From Viola odorata (taxonomy: Eukaryota; Streptophyta; Magnoliopsida; Malpighiales; Violaceae), in NCBI GenBank assembly GCA_963691705.1, contig OY829541.1:16238564-16302563 (forward strand): 64,000 bases of DNA, given 5' to 3'. Each line of letters begins with the position of its first letter. Positions within the stretch are counted from its first letter, which is position 1. Positions 27,167 to 36,980 of the stretch are shown one piece after another. The notes beneath the pieces were generated by a model that searched no databases, was not told the origin of the DNA, and saw only the letters and a list, made by a program, of their open reading frames with translations. The position numbers were made by a program, and so were the translations under genes.

Positions 27167-29646
27167 ATGGCCAAATGGCATGTCAATTTCATAATTTCAA
27201 TTTCTAAACCATGCCCAACGGCATGTCAACTTTCAATTTCAATTTCTAGACCATGCCCAATCGGCATGTCGAATTTCATAACTTCAATTTCTAAACCATG
27301 CCCAACGGCATGTCAAATTTCAATTTCAATTTCTAGACCAAGCCCAACGGCATGTCCAATTTCAATTTCTAATCCATGGCCAAATGGCATGTCAATTTCA
27401 TAATTTCAATTTCTAAACCATGCCCAACGGCATGTCAACTTTCAATTTCAATTTCTAGACCATGCCCAATCGGCATGTCGAATTTCATAACTTCAATTTC
27501 TAAACCATGCCCAACGGCATGTCAAATTTCAATTTCAATTTCTAGACCATGCCCAACGGCTTATCACACTCCAATTTCTAATCCATGCCCAAACGGCATG
27601 TCAATTTCTTAATTTCAATTTCTAAACCATGCCCAATCGGCATGTCAAATGTCAATTTCTAATCCATGCCCAAATGGCATGTCAACTTTCAACTTCAATT
27701 TCTAAACCATGCCCAACGGCATGTCAAATTTCAATTTCAATTTCTAGACCATGCCTAGCGGCATGTCACATTCCAATTTCTAATCCATGCCCAAACGGCA
27801 TGTCAATTTCATAATTTCAATTTCGAAGCCATGCCCAACGGCATGTTAACTGTCAATTTCAATTTCTAGACCATTCCCGACGGCATGTCAACTTTCAATT
27901 TCAATTTCTAGACCATGCCCAATCGGCATGTCAAATTTCAATTTCAATTTCTAGACCATGCCCAACGGCATGTCAAATTTCAATTTCAATTTCTAGACCA
28001 TGCCCAACGGCTTATCACACTCCAATTTCTAATCCATGCCCAAACGGCATGTCAATTTCTTAATTTCAATTTCTAAACCATGCCCAATCGGCATGTCAAA
28101 TTTCAATTTCTAATCCATGCCCAAACGGCATGTCAATTTCATAATTTCAATTTCTAAACCATGCCCAACGGAATGTCAACTTTCAATTTCAATTTCTAGA
28201 CCATGCCCAATCGGCATGTCGAATTTTATTACTTCAATATCTAAACCATGCCCAACGGCATGTCAAATTTCAATTTCAATTTCTAGACCATGCCCAACTG
28301 CATGTCACACTCCAATTTCTAATCCATGCCCAAACGGCATGTCAATTTCATAATTTCAATTTCTATACCATGCCCAATCGGCATGTCAAATTTCAATTTC
28401 TAATCCATGGCCAAATGGCATGTCAATTTCATAATTTCAATTTCTAAACCATGCCCAACGGCATGTCAACTTTCAATTTCAATTTCTAGACCATGCCCAA
28501 TCGGCATGTCGAATTTCATAACTTCAATTTCTAAACCATGCCCAACGGCATGTCAAATTTCAATTTCAATTTCTAGACCAAGCCCAACGGCATGTCCAAT
28601 TTCAATTTCTAATCCATGGCCAAATGGCATGTCAATTTCATAATTTCAATTTCTAAACCATGCCCAACGGCATGTCAACTTTCAATTTCAATTTCTAGAC
28701 CATGCCCAATCGGCATGTCGAATTTCATAACTTCAATTTCTAAACCATGCCCAACGGCATGTCAAATTTCAATTTCAATTTCTAGACCATGCCCAACGGC
28801 TTATCACACTCCAATTTCTAATCCATGCCCAAACGGCATGTCAATTTCTTAATTTCAATTTCTAAACCATGCCCAATCGGCATGTCAAATGTCAATTTCT
28901 AATCCATGCCCAAATGGCATGTCAACTTTCAACTTCAATTTCTAAACCATGCCCAACGGCATGTCAAATTTCAATTTCAATTTCTAGACCATGCCTAGCG
29001 GCATGTCACATTCCAATTTCTAATCCATGCCCAAACGGCATGTCAATTTCATAATTTCAATTTCGAAGCCATGCCCAACGGCATGTTAACTGTCAATTTC
29101 AATTTCTAGACCATTCCCGACGGCATGTCAACTTTCAATTTCAATTTCTAGACCATGCCCAATCGGCATGTCAAATTTCAATTTCAATTTCTAGACCATG
29201 CCCAACGGCATGTCAAATTTCAATTTCAATTTCTAGACCATGCCCAACGGCTTATCACACTCCAATTTCTAATCCATGCCCAAACGGCATGTCAATTTCT
29301 TAATTTCAATTTCTAAACCATGCCCAATCGGCATGTCAAATTTCAATTTCTAATCCATGCCCAAACGGCATGTCAATTTCATAATTTCAATTTCTAAACC
29401 ATGCCCAACGGAATGTCAACTTTCAATTTCAATTTCTAGACCATGCCCAATCGGCATGTCGAATTTTATTACTTCAATATCTAAACCATGCCCAACGGCA
29501 TGTCAAATTTCAATTTCAATTTCTAGACCATGCCCAACTGCATGTCACACTCCAATTTCTAATCCATGCCCAAACGGCATGTCAATTTCATAATTTCAAT
29601 TTCTATACCATGCCCAATCGGCATGTCAAATTTCAATTTCTAATCC
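27167..29646 (+). repeat. 1240-bp super-unit, two tandem copies
   Basis: 27167-28406 and 28407-29646 repeat with offset 1240 bp. Each is a 209-bp pentamer, a 741-bp segment carrying the CCTAGCGGCATG and TTTCGAAGCC markers, and a 290-bp heptamer. TTTCGAAGCC appears in both 741-bp segments but as TTTCTAAGCC in the related 23646 segment. That change therefore predates this duplication and postdates the older one. Confidence 0.93.
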
Positions 29647-30644
29647 ATGGCCAAATGGCATGTCAATTTCATAATTTCAATTTCTAAACCATGCCCAACG
29701 GCATGTCAACTTTCAATTTCAATTTCTAGACCATGCCCAATCGGCATGTCGAATTTCATAACTTCAATTTCTAAACCATGCCCAACGGCATGTCAAATTT
29801 CAATTTCAATTTCTAGACCAAGCCCAACGGCATGTCCAATTTCAATTTCTAATCCATGGCCAAATGGCATGTCAATTTCATAATTTCAATTTCTAAACCA
29901 TGCCCAACGGCATGTCAACTTTCAATTTCAATTTCTAGACCATGCCCAATCGGCATGTCGAATTTCATAACTTCAATTTCTAAACCATGCCCAACGGCAT
30001 GTCAAATTTCAATTTTAATTTCTAGACCATGCCCAACGGCTTATCACACTCCAATTTCTAATCCATGCCCAAACGGCATGTCAATTTCTTAATTTCAATT
30101 TCTAAACCATGCCCAATCGGCATGTCAAATTTCAATTTCTAATCCATGCCCAAACGGCATGTCAATTTCATAATTTCAATTTCTAAACCATGCCCAACGG
30201 AATGTCAACTTTCAATTTCAATTTCTAGACCATGCCCAATCGGCATGTCGAATTTTATTACTTCAATATCTAAACCATGCCCAACGGCATGTCAAATTTC
30301 AATTTCAATTTCTAGACCATGCCCAACTGCATGTCACACTCCAATTTCTAATCCATGCCCAAACGGCATGTCAATTTCATAATTTCAATTTCTATACCAT
30401 GCCCAATCGGCATGTCAAATTTCAATTTCTAATCCATGGCCAAATGGCATGTCAATTTCATAATTTCAATTTCTAAACCATGCCCAACGGCATGTCAACT
30501 TTCAATTTCAATTTCTAGACCATGCCCAATCGGCATGTCGAATTTCATAACTTCAATTTCTAAACCATGCCCAACGGCATGTCAAATTTCAATTTCAATT
30601 TCTAGACCAAGCCCAACGGCATGTCCAATTTCAATTTCTAATCC

Positions 30645-33600
30645 ATGCCCAAACGGCATGTCAATTTCATAATTTCAATTTCTAAGCCATGCCCAACGTC
30701 ATGTCAACTTTAAATTTCAATTTCTAGACCATGCCCGACGGCATGTCAACTTTCAATTTCAATTTCTAGACCATGCCCAATCGGCATGTCAAATATCATA
30801 ACTTCAATTTCTAAACCATGCCCAACGGAATGTCAAATTTCAATTTCAATTTCTAGACCATGCCCAACGACATGTCAAATTTCAATTTCAATTTCTAGAC
30901 CATGCCCAACGGCATGTCACATTCCAATTTCTAATCCATGCCCAAACGACTAGTCAATTTCATAATTTCAATTTCTAAACCATGCCCAATCGGCATGTCA
31001 AATTCTAATTTCAATTTCTAGACCATGCCCAACGGCATGTCACATTCCAATTCCTAATCCATGCCCAAACGACATGTCAAATTCATAATTTCAATTTCTA
31101 AACCATGCCCAACGGCATGTCAAATTCCAATTTCAATTTCTAGACCATGCCCAACGGCATGTCACATTCCAATTCCTAATCCATGCCCAAACGACATGTC
31201 AATTTCATAATTTCAATTTCTAAACCATGCCCAATCGGCATGTCAAATTTTAATTTCTAATCCATGCCCAAACGGCATGTCAATTTCATAATTTCAATTT
31301 CTAAACCATGCCCAACGGCATGTCAAATTTCAATTTCAATTTCTAGACCATGCCCAATCAGCATGTCGAATTTCATAACTTCAATTTCCAAACCATGCCC
31401 AACGGCATGTCAAATTTCAAATTCAATTTTTATACCATGCCCAGCGGCATGTCAAATTTCAATTTCTAATCCATGCCCAAACGGCATGTCAATTTCATAA
31501 TTTCAATTTCTAAGCCATGCCCAACGGCATGTCAACTTTCAATTTCAATTTCTAGACCATTCCCGACGGCATGTCAACTTTCAATTTCAATTTTAGACCA
31601 TGCCCAATCGGCATGTCAAATTTCAATTTCAATTTCTAGACCATGCCCAACGGCATGTCAAATTTCAATTTCAATTTCTAGACCATGCCCAACGGCATGT
31701 CACATTCCAATTTCTAATCCATACCCAAACGGCTTGTCAATTTTATAATTTCAATTTCTAAGTCATGCCCAACGACATGTCAACTTTCAATTTCAATTTT
31801 TAGACCATGCCCAATCGGCATGTCAAATTTCAATTTCAATATCTAATCCATGCCCAACGACATGTCAACTTTCAATTTCAATTTCTAGACCATGCCAAAT
31901 CGGCATGTCGAATTTCATAACTTCAATTTCTAAACCATGCCCAACGGCATGTCAAATTTCAATTTCAATTTCTAGACCATGCCCAACGGCATGTCAGATT
32001 TCAATTTCAATTTCTAGACCATGCCCAACGGCATGTCACACTCCAATATCAAATCCATGCCCAAACGGCATGTCAATTTCATAATTTCAATTTCTAAGTC
32101 ATGCCCAACGGCATGTCAACTTTCAATTTCAATTTCTAGACCATGCGCAATCGGCATGTCGAATTTCAAACTTCAATTTATAAACCATGCCCAACGGCAT
32201 GTCAAATTTCAATTTCAATTTCTAGACCATGCCCAACGGCATGTCACACTCCAATTTCTAATCCATACCCAAACGGCATGCCAATTTTATAATTTCAATT
32301 TCTAAACCAAGCCCAATCGGCATGTCAAATTTCAATTTCTAATCCATGCCCAAACGGCATGTCAATTTCATAATTTCAATTTATAAACCATGCCCAACGA
32401 CATGTCAAATTTCAATTTCAATTTCTAGACCATGCCCAATGACAGATCACATTCCAATTTCTAATCCATGCCCAAACGGCATGTCAATTTCATAATTTCA
32501 ATTTCTATACCATGCCCAATCGGCATGTCAAATTTCAATTTCTAATCCATGGCCAAATGGCATGTCAATTTCATAATTTCAATTTCTAAACCATGCCCAA
32601 CGGCATGTCAAATTTCAATTTCAATTTCTAGACCAAGCCCAACGGCATGTCCAATTTCAATTTCTAATCCATGCCCAAACGGCATTTCAATTTCATAATT
32701 TCAATTTCTAAGCCATGCCCAACGGCATGTCAACTTTCAATTTCAATTTCTAGACCATGCCCGACGGCATGTCAACTTTCATTTTCAATTTCTAGACCAT
32801 GCCCAATCGGCATGTCAAATATCATAACTTCCATTTCTAAACCATGCCCAACGGAATGTCAAATTTCAATTTCAATTTCTAGACCATGCCCAACGACATG
32901 TCAAATTTCAATTTCAATTTCTAGACCATGCCCAACGGCATGTCACATTCCAATTTCTAATCCATGCCCAAGCGACATGTCAATTTCAGAATTTCAATTT
33001 CTAAACCATGCCCAACTGCATGTCAAATTCCAATTTCAATTTCTAGACCATGCCCAACGGCATGTCACATTCCAATTCCTAATCCATGCCCAAACGACAT
33101 GTCAATTTCATAATTTCAATTTCTAAACCATGCCCAATCGGCATGTCAAATTTTAATTTCTAATCCATGCCCAAACGGCATGTCAATTTCATAATTTCAA
33201 TTTCTAAACCATGCCCAACGGCATGACAACTTTCAATTTCAATTTCTAGACCATGCCCAATCAGCATGTCGAATTTCATAACTTCAATTTCCAAACCATG
33301 CCCAACGGCATGTCAAATTTCAATTTCAATTTTTATACCATGCCCAGCGGCATGTCAAATTTCAATTTCTAATCCATGCCCAAACGGCATGTCAATTTCA
33401 TAATTTCAATTTCTAAGCCATGCCCAACGGCATGTCAACTTTCAATTTCAATTTCTAGACCATTCCCGACGGCATGTCAAATTTCAATTTCAATTTCTAG
33501 ACCATGCCCAACGGCATGTCACATTCCAATTTCTAATCCATGCCCAAGCGACATGTCAATTTCAGAATTTCAATTTCTAAACCATGCCCAACTGCATGTC

Positions 33601-33924
33601 AAATTCCAATTTCAATTTCTAGACCATGCCCAACGGCATGTCACATTCCAATTCCTAATCCATGCCCAAACGACATGTCAATTTCATAATTTCAATTTCT
33701 AAACCATGCCCAATCGGCATGTCAAATTTTAATTTCTAATCCATGCCCAAACGGCATGTCAATTTCATAATTTCAATTTCTAAACCATGCCCAACGGCAT
33801 GACAACTTTCAATTTCAATTTCTAGACCATGCCCAATCAGCATGTCGAATTTCATAACTTCAATTTCCAAACCATGCCCAACGGCATGTCAAATTTCAAT
33901 TTCAATTTCCAAACCATGCCCAAT
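30645..33924 (+). repeat. Diverged satellite segment left of the island
   Basis: Monomers here are less uniform (isolated changes such as GACTAGTC near 30949 and CCCAATGACAGATC near 32438). About 450 bp at 32880-33332 recurs at 33456-33908 with offset 576 bp. About 0.55 kb from 32021 recurs from 36981 (offset 4960), on the far side of the island. The left copy of the island breakpoint lies at the end of the 576-bp-offset duplication. Confidence 0.85.
33893..33908 (+). repeat. Left copy of the 16-bp direct repeat flanking the insertion
   Basis: ATTTCAATTTCAATTT here is repeated at 34786-34801. In the uninterrupted paralogue at 33317-33332 it occurs once, directly followed by TTATACC. Left flank and paralogue agree up to 33908, and the right flank agrees from 34786. 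Because the sequence is built of TTTCAA steps, the exact extent is ambiguous in 6-bp increments. Confidence 0.75.
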
Positions 33925-33925
33925 A

Positions 33926-34375
33926 CGCAAAGAATTTATGGATGCCATGCCATATACTCAATCATTGCTAGCTAATGGAAAGGCAATTGGGTACCACGCA
34001 AAGGCTGCACCTCCAACTGTTACAATGCCCCGGTTGAAGGTGCGCCATGCATGTAGTTTGAATTTTCATGTTTCTGAATTTACAGATATAAACTTTCTGT
34101 TTAAGTTATTCACTTATGTTTGCAGGCTATGGTGTCTGGTGCAATTGGGGGATACTTGAATGTGGCTTTCAATTTTAATACACAGGCTCTGTTGGATGAT
34201 AATCCTCTTGGTTAGTTGTGAGAGAATTATATCGTGACTGTTTAATTGAATACTTTAGGGACTTTTGTGGACTTGTTCTAAACTTTGTATTGCAGGTCAG
34301 TTTTTGAGGATTGGTTGGGAAATGGCGATGCTCACAATCATTATTTTCTCTGGTGATGGATTCCAGGAAAGGAGT
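33926..34375 (+). pseudogene. GPI7: Fragment of a GPI ethanolamine phosphate transferase 2 (PIG-G/GPI7-like) gene
   Basis: Three exon pieces can be read. Exon 1 (to 34039) gives MPYTQSLLANGKAIGYHAKA and then PPTVTMPRLK. Exon 2 (34126-34210) gives AMVSGAIGGYLNVAFNFNTQ and then ALLDDNPL. Exon 3 (from 34296) gives GQFLRIGWEM and then loses recognisable similarity. Introns 34040-34125 and 34211-34295 have GT..AG ends and phases that join cleanly. The PTVTMPR(L/I)K motif and the following block are what I know from PIG-G/GPI7, an ER-membrane enzyme of the alkaline phosphatase superfamily that adds ethanolamine phosphate to the second mannose of GPI anchors; PIG-O is less likely because its motif differs. 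The 5' part, the metal-site regions after GWEM and all membrane segments are missing, so it cannot be functional. Assigned from remembered family motifs, not from a search. Confidence 0.85.
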
Positions 34376-34580
34376 AAGATAAATTTGGCACAATTTTCCT
34401 TTAAACAGAATCAAATCATATAGAATCCAATTATGTTATTGATGTTCCCTTTCATTGTTGATACACAGTTTTTTTTTTTTATAGATTTAATCTACCAAAT
34501 AAAGTTGTGATCGAAAAAGACCTTAGATTATCATTGTATACTTTCTACCATCAATAATAAATTTGGATTTCGCATTTCAG
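34376..34580. other. AT-rich intron-like stretch between the two gene fragments
   Basis: About 200 bp without recognisable coding similarity. It contains a 12-T run (34469-34480) and ends in a pyrimidine-rich tract and TTTCAG, which serves as the splice acceptor of the next fragment. It probably consists of intron sequence from one or both source genes, with the junction between them somewhere inside. I cannot place that junction. Confidence 0.6.
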
Positions 34581-34706
34581 GCACGTCGCTTTATCACCCT
34601 CGTTGATGAGTTATATAATCTATTATTGTTGCCCATATTGTTCTGCAACTTCTATAAAGGAGTTATTTTAAAGAAGTGAAGAGGAACACTATTTGATTTG
34701 GAAATG
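34581..34706 (+). pseudogene. AFG1: Exon fragment of an AFG1-like mitochondrial AAA ATPase
   Basis: After the acceptor TTTCAG the frame opens with ARRFITLVDELYN (34581-34619), a block I recognise from the C-terminal part of AFG1/LACE1-type ATPases, which act on the inner face of mitochondria in protein quality control. Similarity then decays through substitutions and small indels. The frame reaches a stop (TGA at 34677-34679) and resumes in GTLFDLE (about 34683-34703), as expected for the family segment that follows. The reading frame is therefore broken. The Walker A and B motifs and the rest of the protein are absent. The neighbouring fragment belongs to an unrelated ER pathway, so the two were joined secondarily. 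Recognised from memory of the family. Confidence 0.8.
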
Positions 34707-34785
34707 TACTTTTCTCATCATCATATTTGAATTATATAAGCTCCATTTTCCTCATGTTTTTTAGTTTCTCGTAGTGATGCCGAAC
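34707..34785. other. Intron-like tail of the island
   Basis: AT-rich sequence with TTTTTTAG and CTCGTAG near its end, probably the intron following the AFG1-like exon and perhaps a few bases of the next exon. Nothing further can be identified. The satellite resumes at 34786. Confidence 0.55.
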
Positions 34786-34801
34786 ATTTCAATTTCAATT
34801 T
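34786..34801 (+). repeat. Right copy of the 16-bp direct repeat flanking the insertion
   Basis: This is the second copy of ATTTCAATTTCAATTT, continuing into TTATACCATGCCCAGCG exactly as the empty-site paralogues at 33317, 40183 and 43140 do. Confidence 0.75.
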
Positions 34802-36980
34802 TTATACCATGCCCAGCGTCATGTCAAATTTCAATTTCTAATCCATGCCCAAACGGCATGTCAATTTCATAATTTCAATTTCTAAGCCATGCCCAACGGC
34901 ATGTCAACTTTCAATTTCAATTTCTAGACCATTCCCGACGGCATGTCAACTTTCAATTTCAATTTTTAGACCATGCCCAATCGGCATGTCAAATTTCAAT
35001 TTCAATTTCTAGACCATGCCCAACGGCATGTCAAATTTCAATTTCAATTTCTAGACCATGCCCAACGGCATGTCACATTGCAATTTCTAATCCATACCCA
35101 AACGGCATGTCAATTTTATAATTTCAATTTCTAAACCAAGCCCAATCGGCATGTCAAATTTCAATTTCTAATCCATGCCCAAACGGCATGTCAATTTCAT
35201 AATTTCAATTTCTAAACCATGCCCAACGACATGTCAAATTTCAATTTCAATTTCTAGACCATGCCCAATGGCATGTCACATTCCAATTCCTAATGCATGC
35301 CCAAACGACATGTCAATTTCATAATTTCAATTTCTAAACCATGCCCAATCGGCATGTCAAATTTTAATTTCTAATCCATGCCCAAACGGTATGTCAATTT
35401 CATAATTTCAATTTCGTAACCATGCCTAACGGCATGTCAACTTTCAATTTCAATTTCTAGACCATGCCCAATCGGCATGTCGAATTTCATAACTTCAATT
35501 TCCAAACCATGCCCAACGGCATATCAAATTTCAATTTCATTTTCTAGACCATGCCCAATCGGCATGTCAAATTTCATAACTTCAATTTCTAAACCATGCC
35601 CAACTACATGTAAAATATCAATTTCAATTTCTAGACCATGCCCAACGGCATGTCAAATTTCAATTTCTAAACCATACCCAACGGCATGTCAATTTCATAA
35701 TTTCAATTTCTAAGCCATGCCCAACGACATGTCAACTTTCAATTTCAATTTCTAGACCATGCCAAATCGGCATGTCGAATTTCTTAACTTCAATTTCTAA
35801 ACCATGCCCAACGGCATGTCAAATTTCAATATCAATTTCTAGACCATGCCCAACGGCATGTCAAATTTCAATTTCAATTTCTAGACCATGCCCAACGGCA
35901 TGTCACACTCCAATATCTAATCCATGCCCAAACGGCATGTCAATTTCATAATTTCAATTTCTAAGTCACGCCCAACGGCATGTCAACTTTCAATTTCAAT
36001 TTCTAGACAATGCCCAATCGGCTTGTCGAATTTCATAACTACAATTTCTAAACCATGCCCAACGGCATGTCAAATTTCAATTTCAATTTCTAGACCATGC
36101 CCAACGACATGTCACACTCCAATTTCTAATCCATGCCCAAACGGCATGTCAATTTTATAATTTCAATTTCTAAACCATGCCCAATCGGCATGTCAAATGT
36201 CAATTTCTAATCCATGCCCAAACGGCATGTCAATTTCATTATTTCAATTTCTAAACCATGCCCAACGGCATGTGAACTTTAAATTTCAATTTCAATTTCT
36301 AGACCATGCCCAACGGCATGTCAAATTTCAATTTCAATTTCTAGACCATGCCTAACGGCATGTCACATTCCAATTTCTAATCCATGCCCAAACGGTATGT
36401 CAATTTCATAATTTCAATTTCTAAACCATGCCCAATCGGCATGTCAAATTTTAATTTCTAATCCATGCCCAAACGGCATGTCAATTTCATAATTTCAATT
36501 TCTAAACCATGCCCAACGGCATGTCAACTTTCAATTTCAATTTCTAGACCATGCCCAATCGGCATGTCGAATTTCACAAGTTCAATTTCCAAACCATGCC
36601 CAACGGCATATCAAATTTCAATTTCAATTTCAATTTCTAGACCATGCCCAATCGGCATGTCAAATTTCATAACTTCAATTTCTAAACCATGCCCAACGAC
36701 ATGTAAAATATAAATTTCAATTTCTAGACCATGCCCAACGGCATGTCAAATTTCAATTTCTAAACCATGCCCAACGGCATGTCAATTTCATAATTTCAAT
36801 TTCTAAGCCATGCCCAACGGCATGTCAACTTTCAATTTCAATTTCTAGACAATGCCCAATCGGCATGTTGAATTTCATAACTTCAATTTCTAAACCATGC
36901 CCAACGGCATGTCAAATTTCAATTTCAATTTCTAGACCATGCCCAACGGCATGTCAAATTTCAATTTCAATTTCTAGACC
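34802..36980 (+). repeat. Satellite block repeated at 40.2 and 43.1 kb
   Basis: This stretch aligns with 40199 onward at offset 5397 bp (34804/40201, 35477/40874, 35924/41321), and through it with 43156 onward (a further 2957 bp). Toward its end the offset becomes 5519 bp (36465/41984) because the later copies carry an extra 122 bp. Shared oddities include CTACATGTAAAATATC, TTTCGTAACC and ACTTTAAATTTC. Confidence 0.9.
36594..36641 (+). repeat. Representative 48-bp long monomer
   Basis: The tail carries one more TTTCAA step than the 42-bp class, giving 48 bp. The core is CAACGGCATATC, with GCATAT replacing GCATGT. This class appears only in the right arm (for example near 42115, 45072, 46690, 48360, 51150, 54780 and 60020), which makes it a domain marker. 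Confidence 0.92.

Larger units (their letters stand above)
24233..30644 (+). repeat. Homogeneous 290-bp heptamer / 209-bp pentamer HOR domain
   Basis: The 290-bp unit is seven monomers of 44-42-45-42-36-44-37 bp, and the 209-bp unit is the first five. Heptamers start at 24233, 25218, 25508, 25798, 26587, 26877, 28117, 29357 and 30146. Pentamers start at 24523, 26088, 27167, 28407, 29647 and 30436. Domain-specific variants are CCATGGCCAAATGGCATG at the unit start, TTTATTACTTCAATATC in the 45-bp monomer, and CAACTGCATGTCACACTCC. Copies look almost identical, suggesting the most recent amplification in the left arm. Confidence 0.95.
1..33924 (+). repeat. Left arm of the satellite array (36-48 bp monomers)
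   Basis: Uninterrupted head-to-tail tandem repeat. Each monomer starts CCATGCCC, continues with a short core (AACGGCATGTC, AATCGGCATGTC or AAACGGCATGTC) and ends in an AT-rich tail of TTTCAA steps closing with TCTAGA, TCTAAA or TCTAAT. No inverted monomers were seen, so the array has a single polarity. Monomer order is not random but repeats as higher-order units, listed separately. No unique sequence longer than a few bases occurs here. The array continues off the left edge. Its chromosomal role (pericentromeric, subtelomeric or interstitial) cannot be told from the sequence. Confidence 0.98.
33925..34785 (+). other. Non-satellite island of joined gene fragments
   Basis: This is the only unique DNA in the window, about 861 bp. 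It begins after the partial monomer CCAAACCATGCCCAAT (33909-33924) and ends at GATGCCGAAC (to 34785). It contains two gene fragments in the same orientation, separated by about 200 bp of AT-rich intron-like sequence with a run of 12 T at 34469-34480. Introns are retained, so the material moved as DNA and not through mRNA. The ends show no terminal inverted repeats and no Helitron-type ends (5' TC, 3' CTRR), so I do not call it a transposon. Confidence 0.93.

Noticed and set aside
1..33700. Dozens of + strand ORFs of 60-177 codons starting MPKRHVNF or MAKWHVNF
   Set aside because: They are the satellite read in frame. The 42- and 45-bp monomers are divisible by three, two + frames per 42-bp monomer lack stops, and ends are set by 44- or 37-bp monomers. 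There is no signal of a gene: no conserved non-repeat domain and no promoter context.
34175..34414. 79-codon ORF on the - strand in the island
   Set aside because: It lies antisense to exons 2-3 and introns of the PIG-G-like fragment, shows no recognisable domain, and is a chance frame.
34465..34485. 12-T run after ACACAG as a terminator or poly(A) remnant of a retrocopy
   Set aside because: The fragments retain introns, so this is no retrocopy, and the run lies in intron-like sequence where T tracts are common.
33909..34801. Island as a Helitron or Pack-MULE
   Set aside because: There is no TC start, no CTRR end with hairpin, no long terminal inverted repeats and no 9-11-bp target duplication outside the repetitive tail. 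The 16-bp direct repeat is made of satellite sequence and cannot be taken as a proper target duplication.
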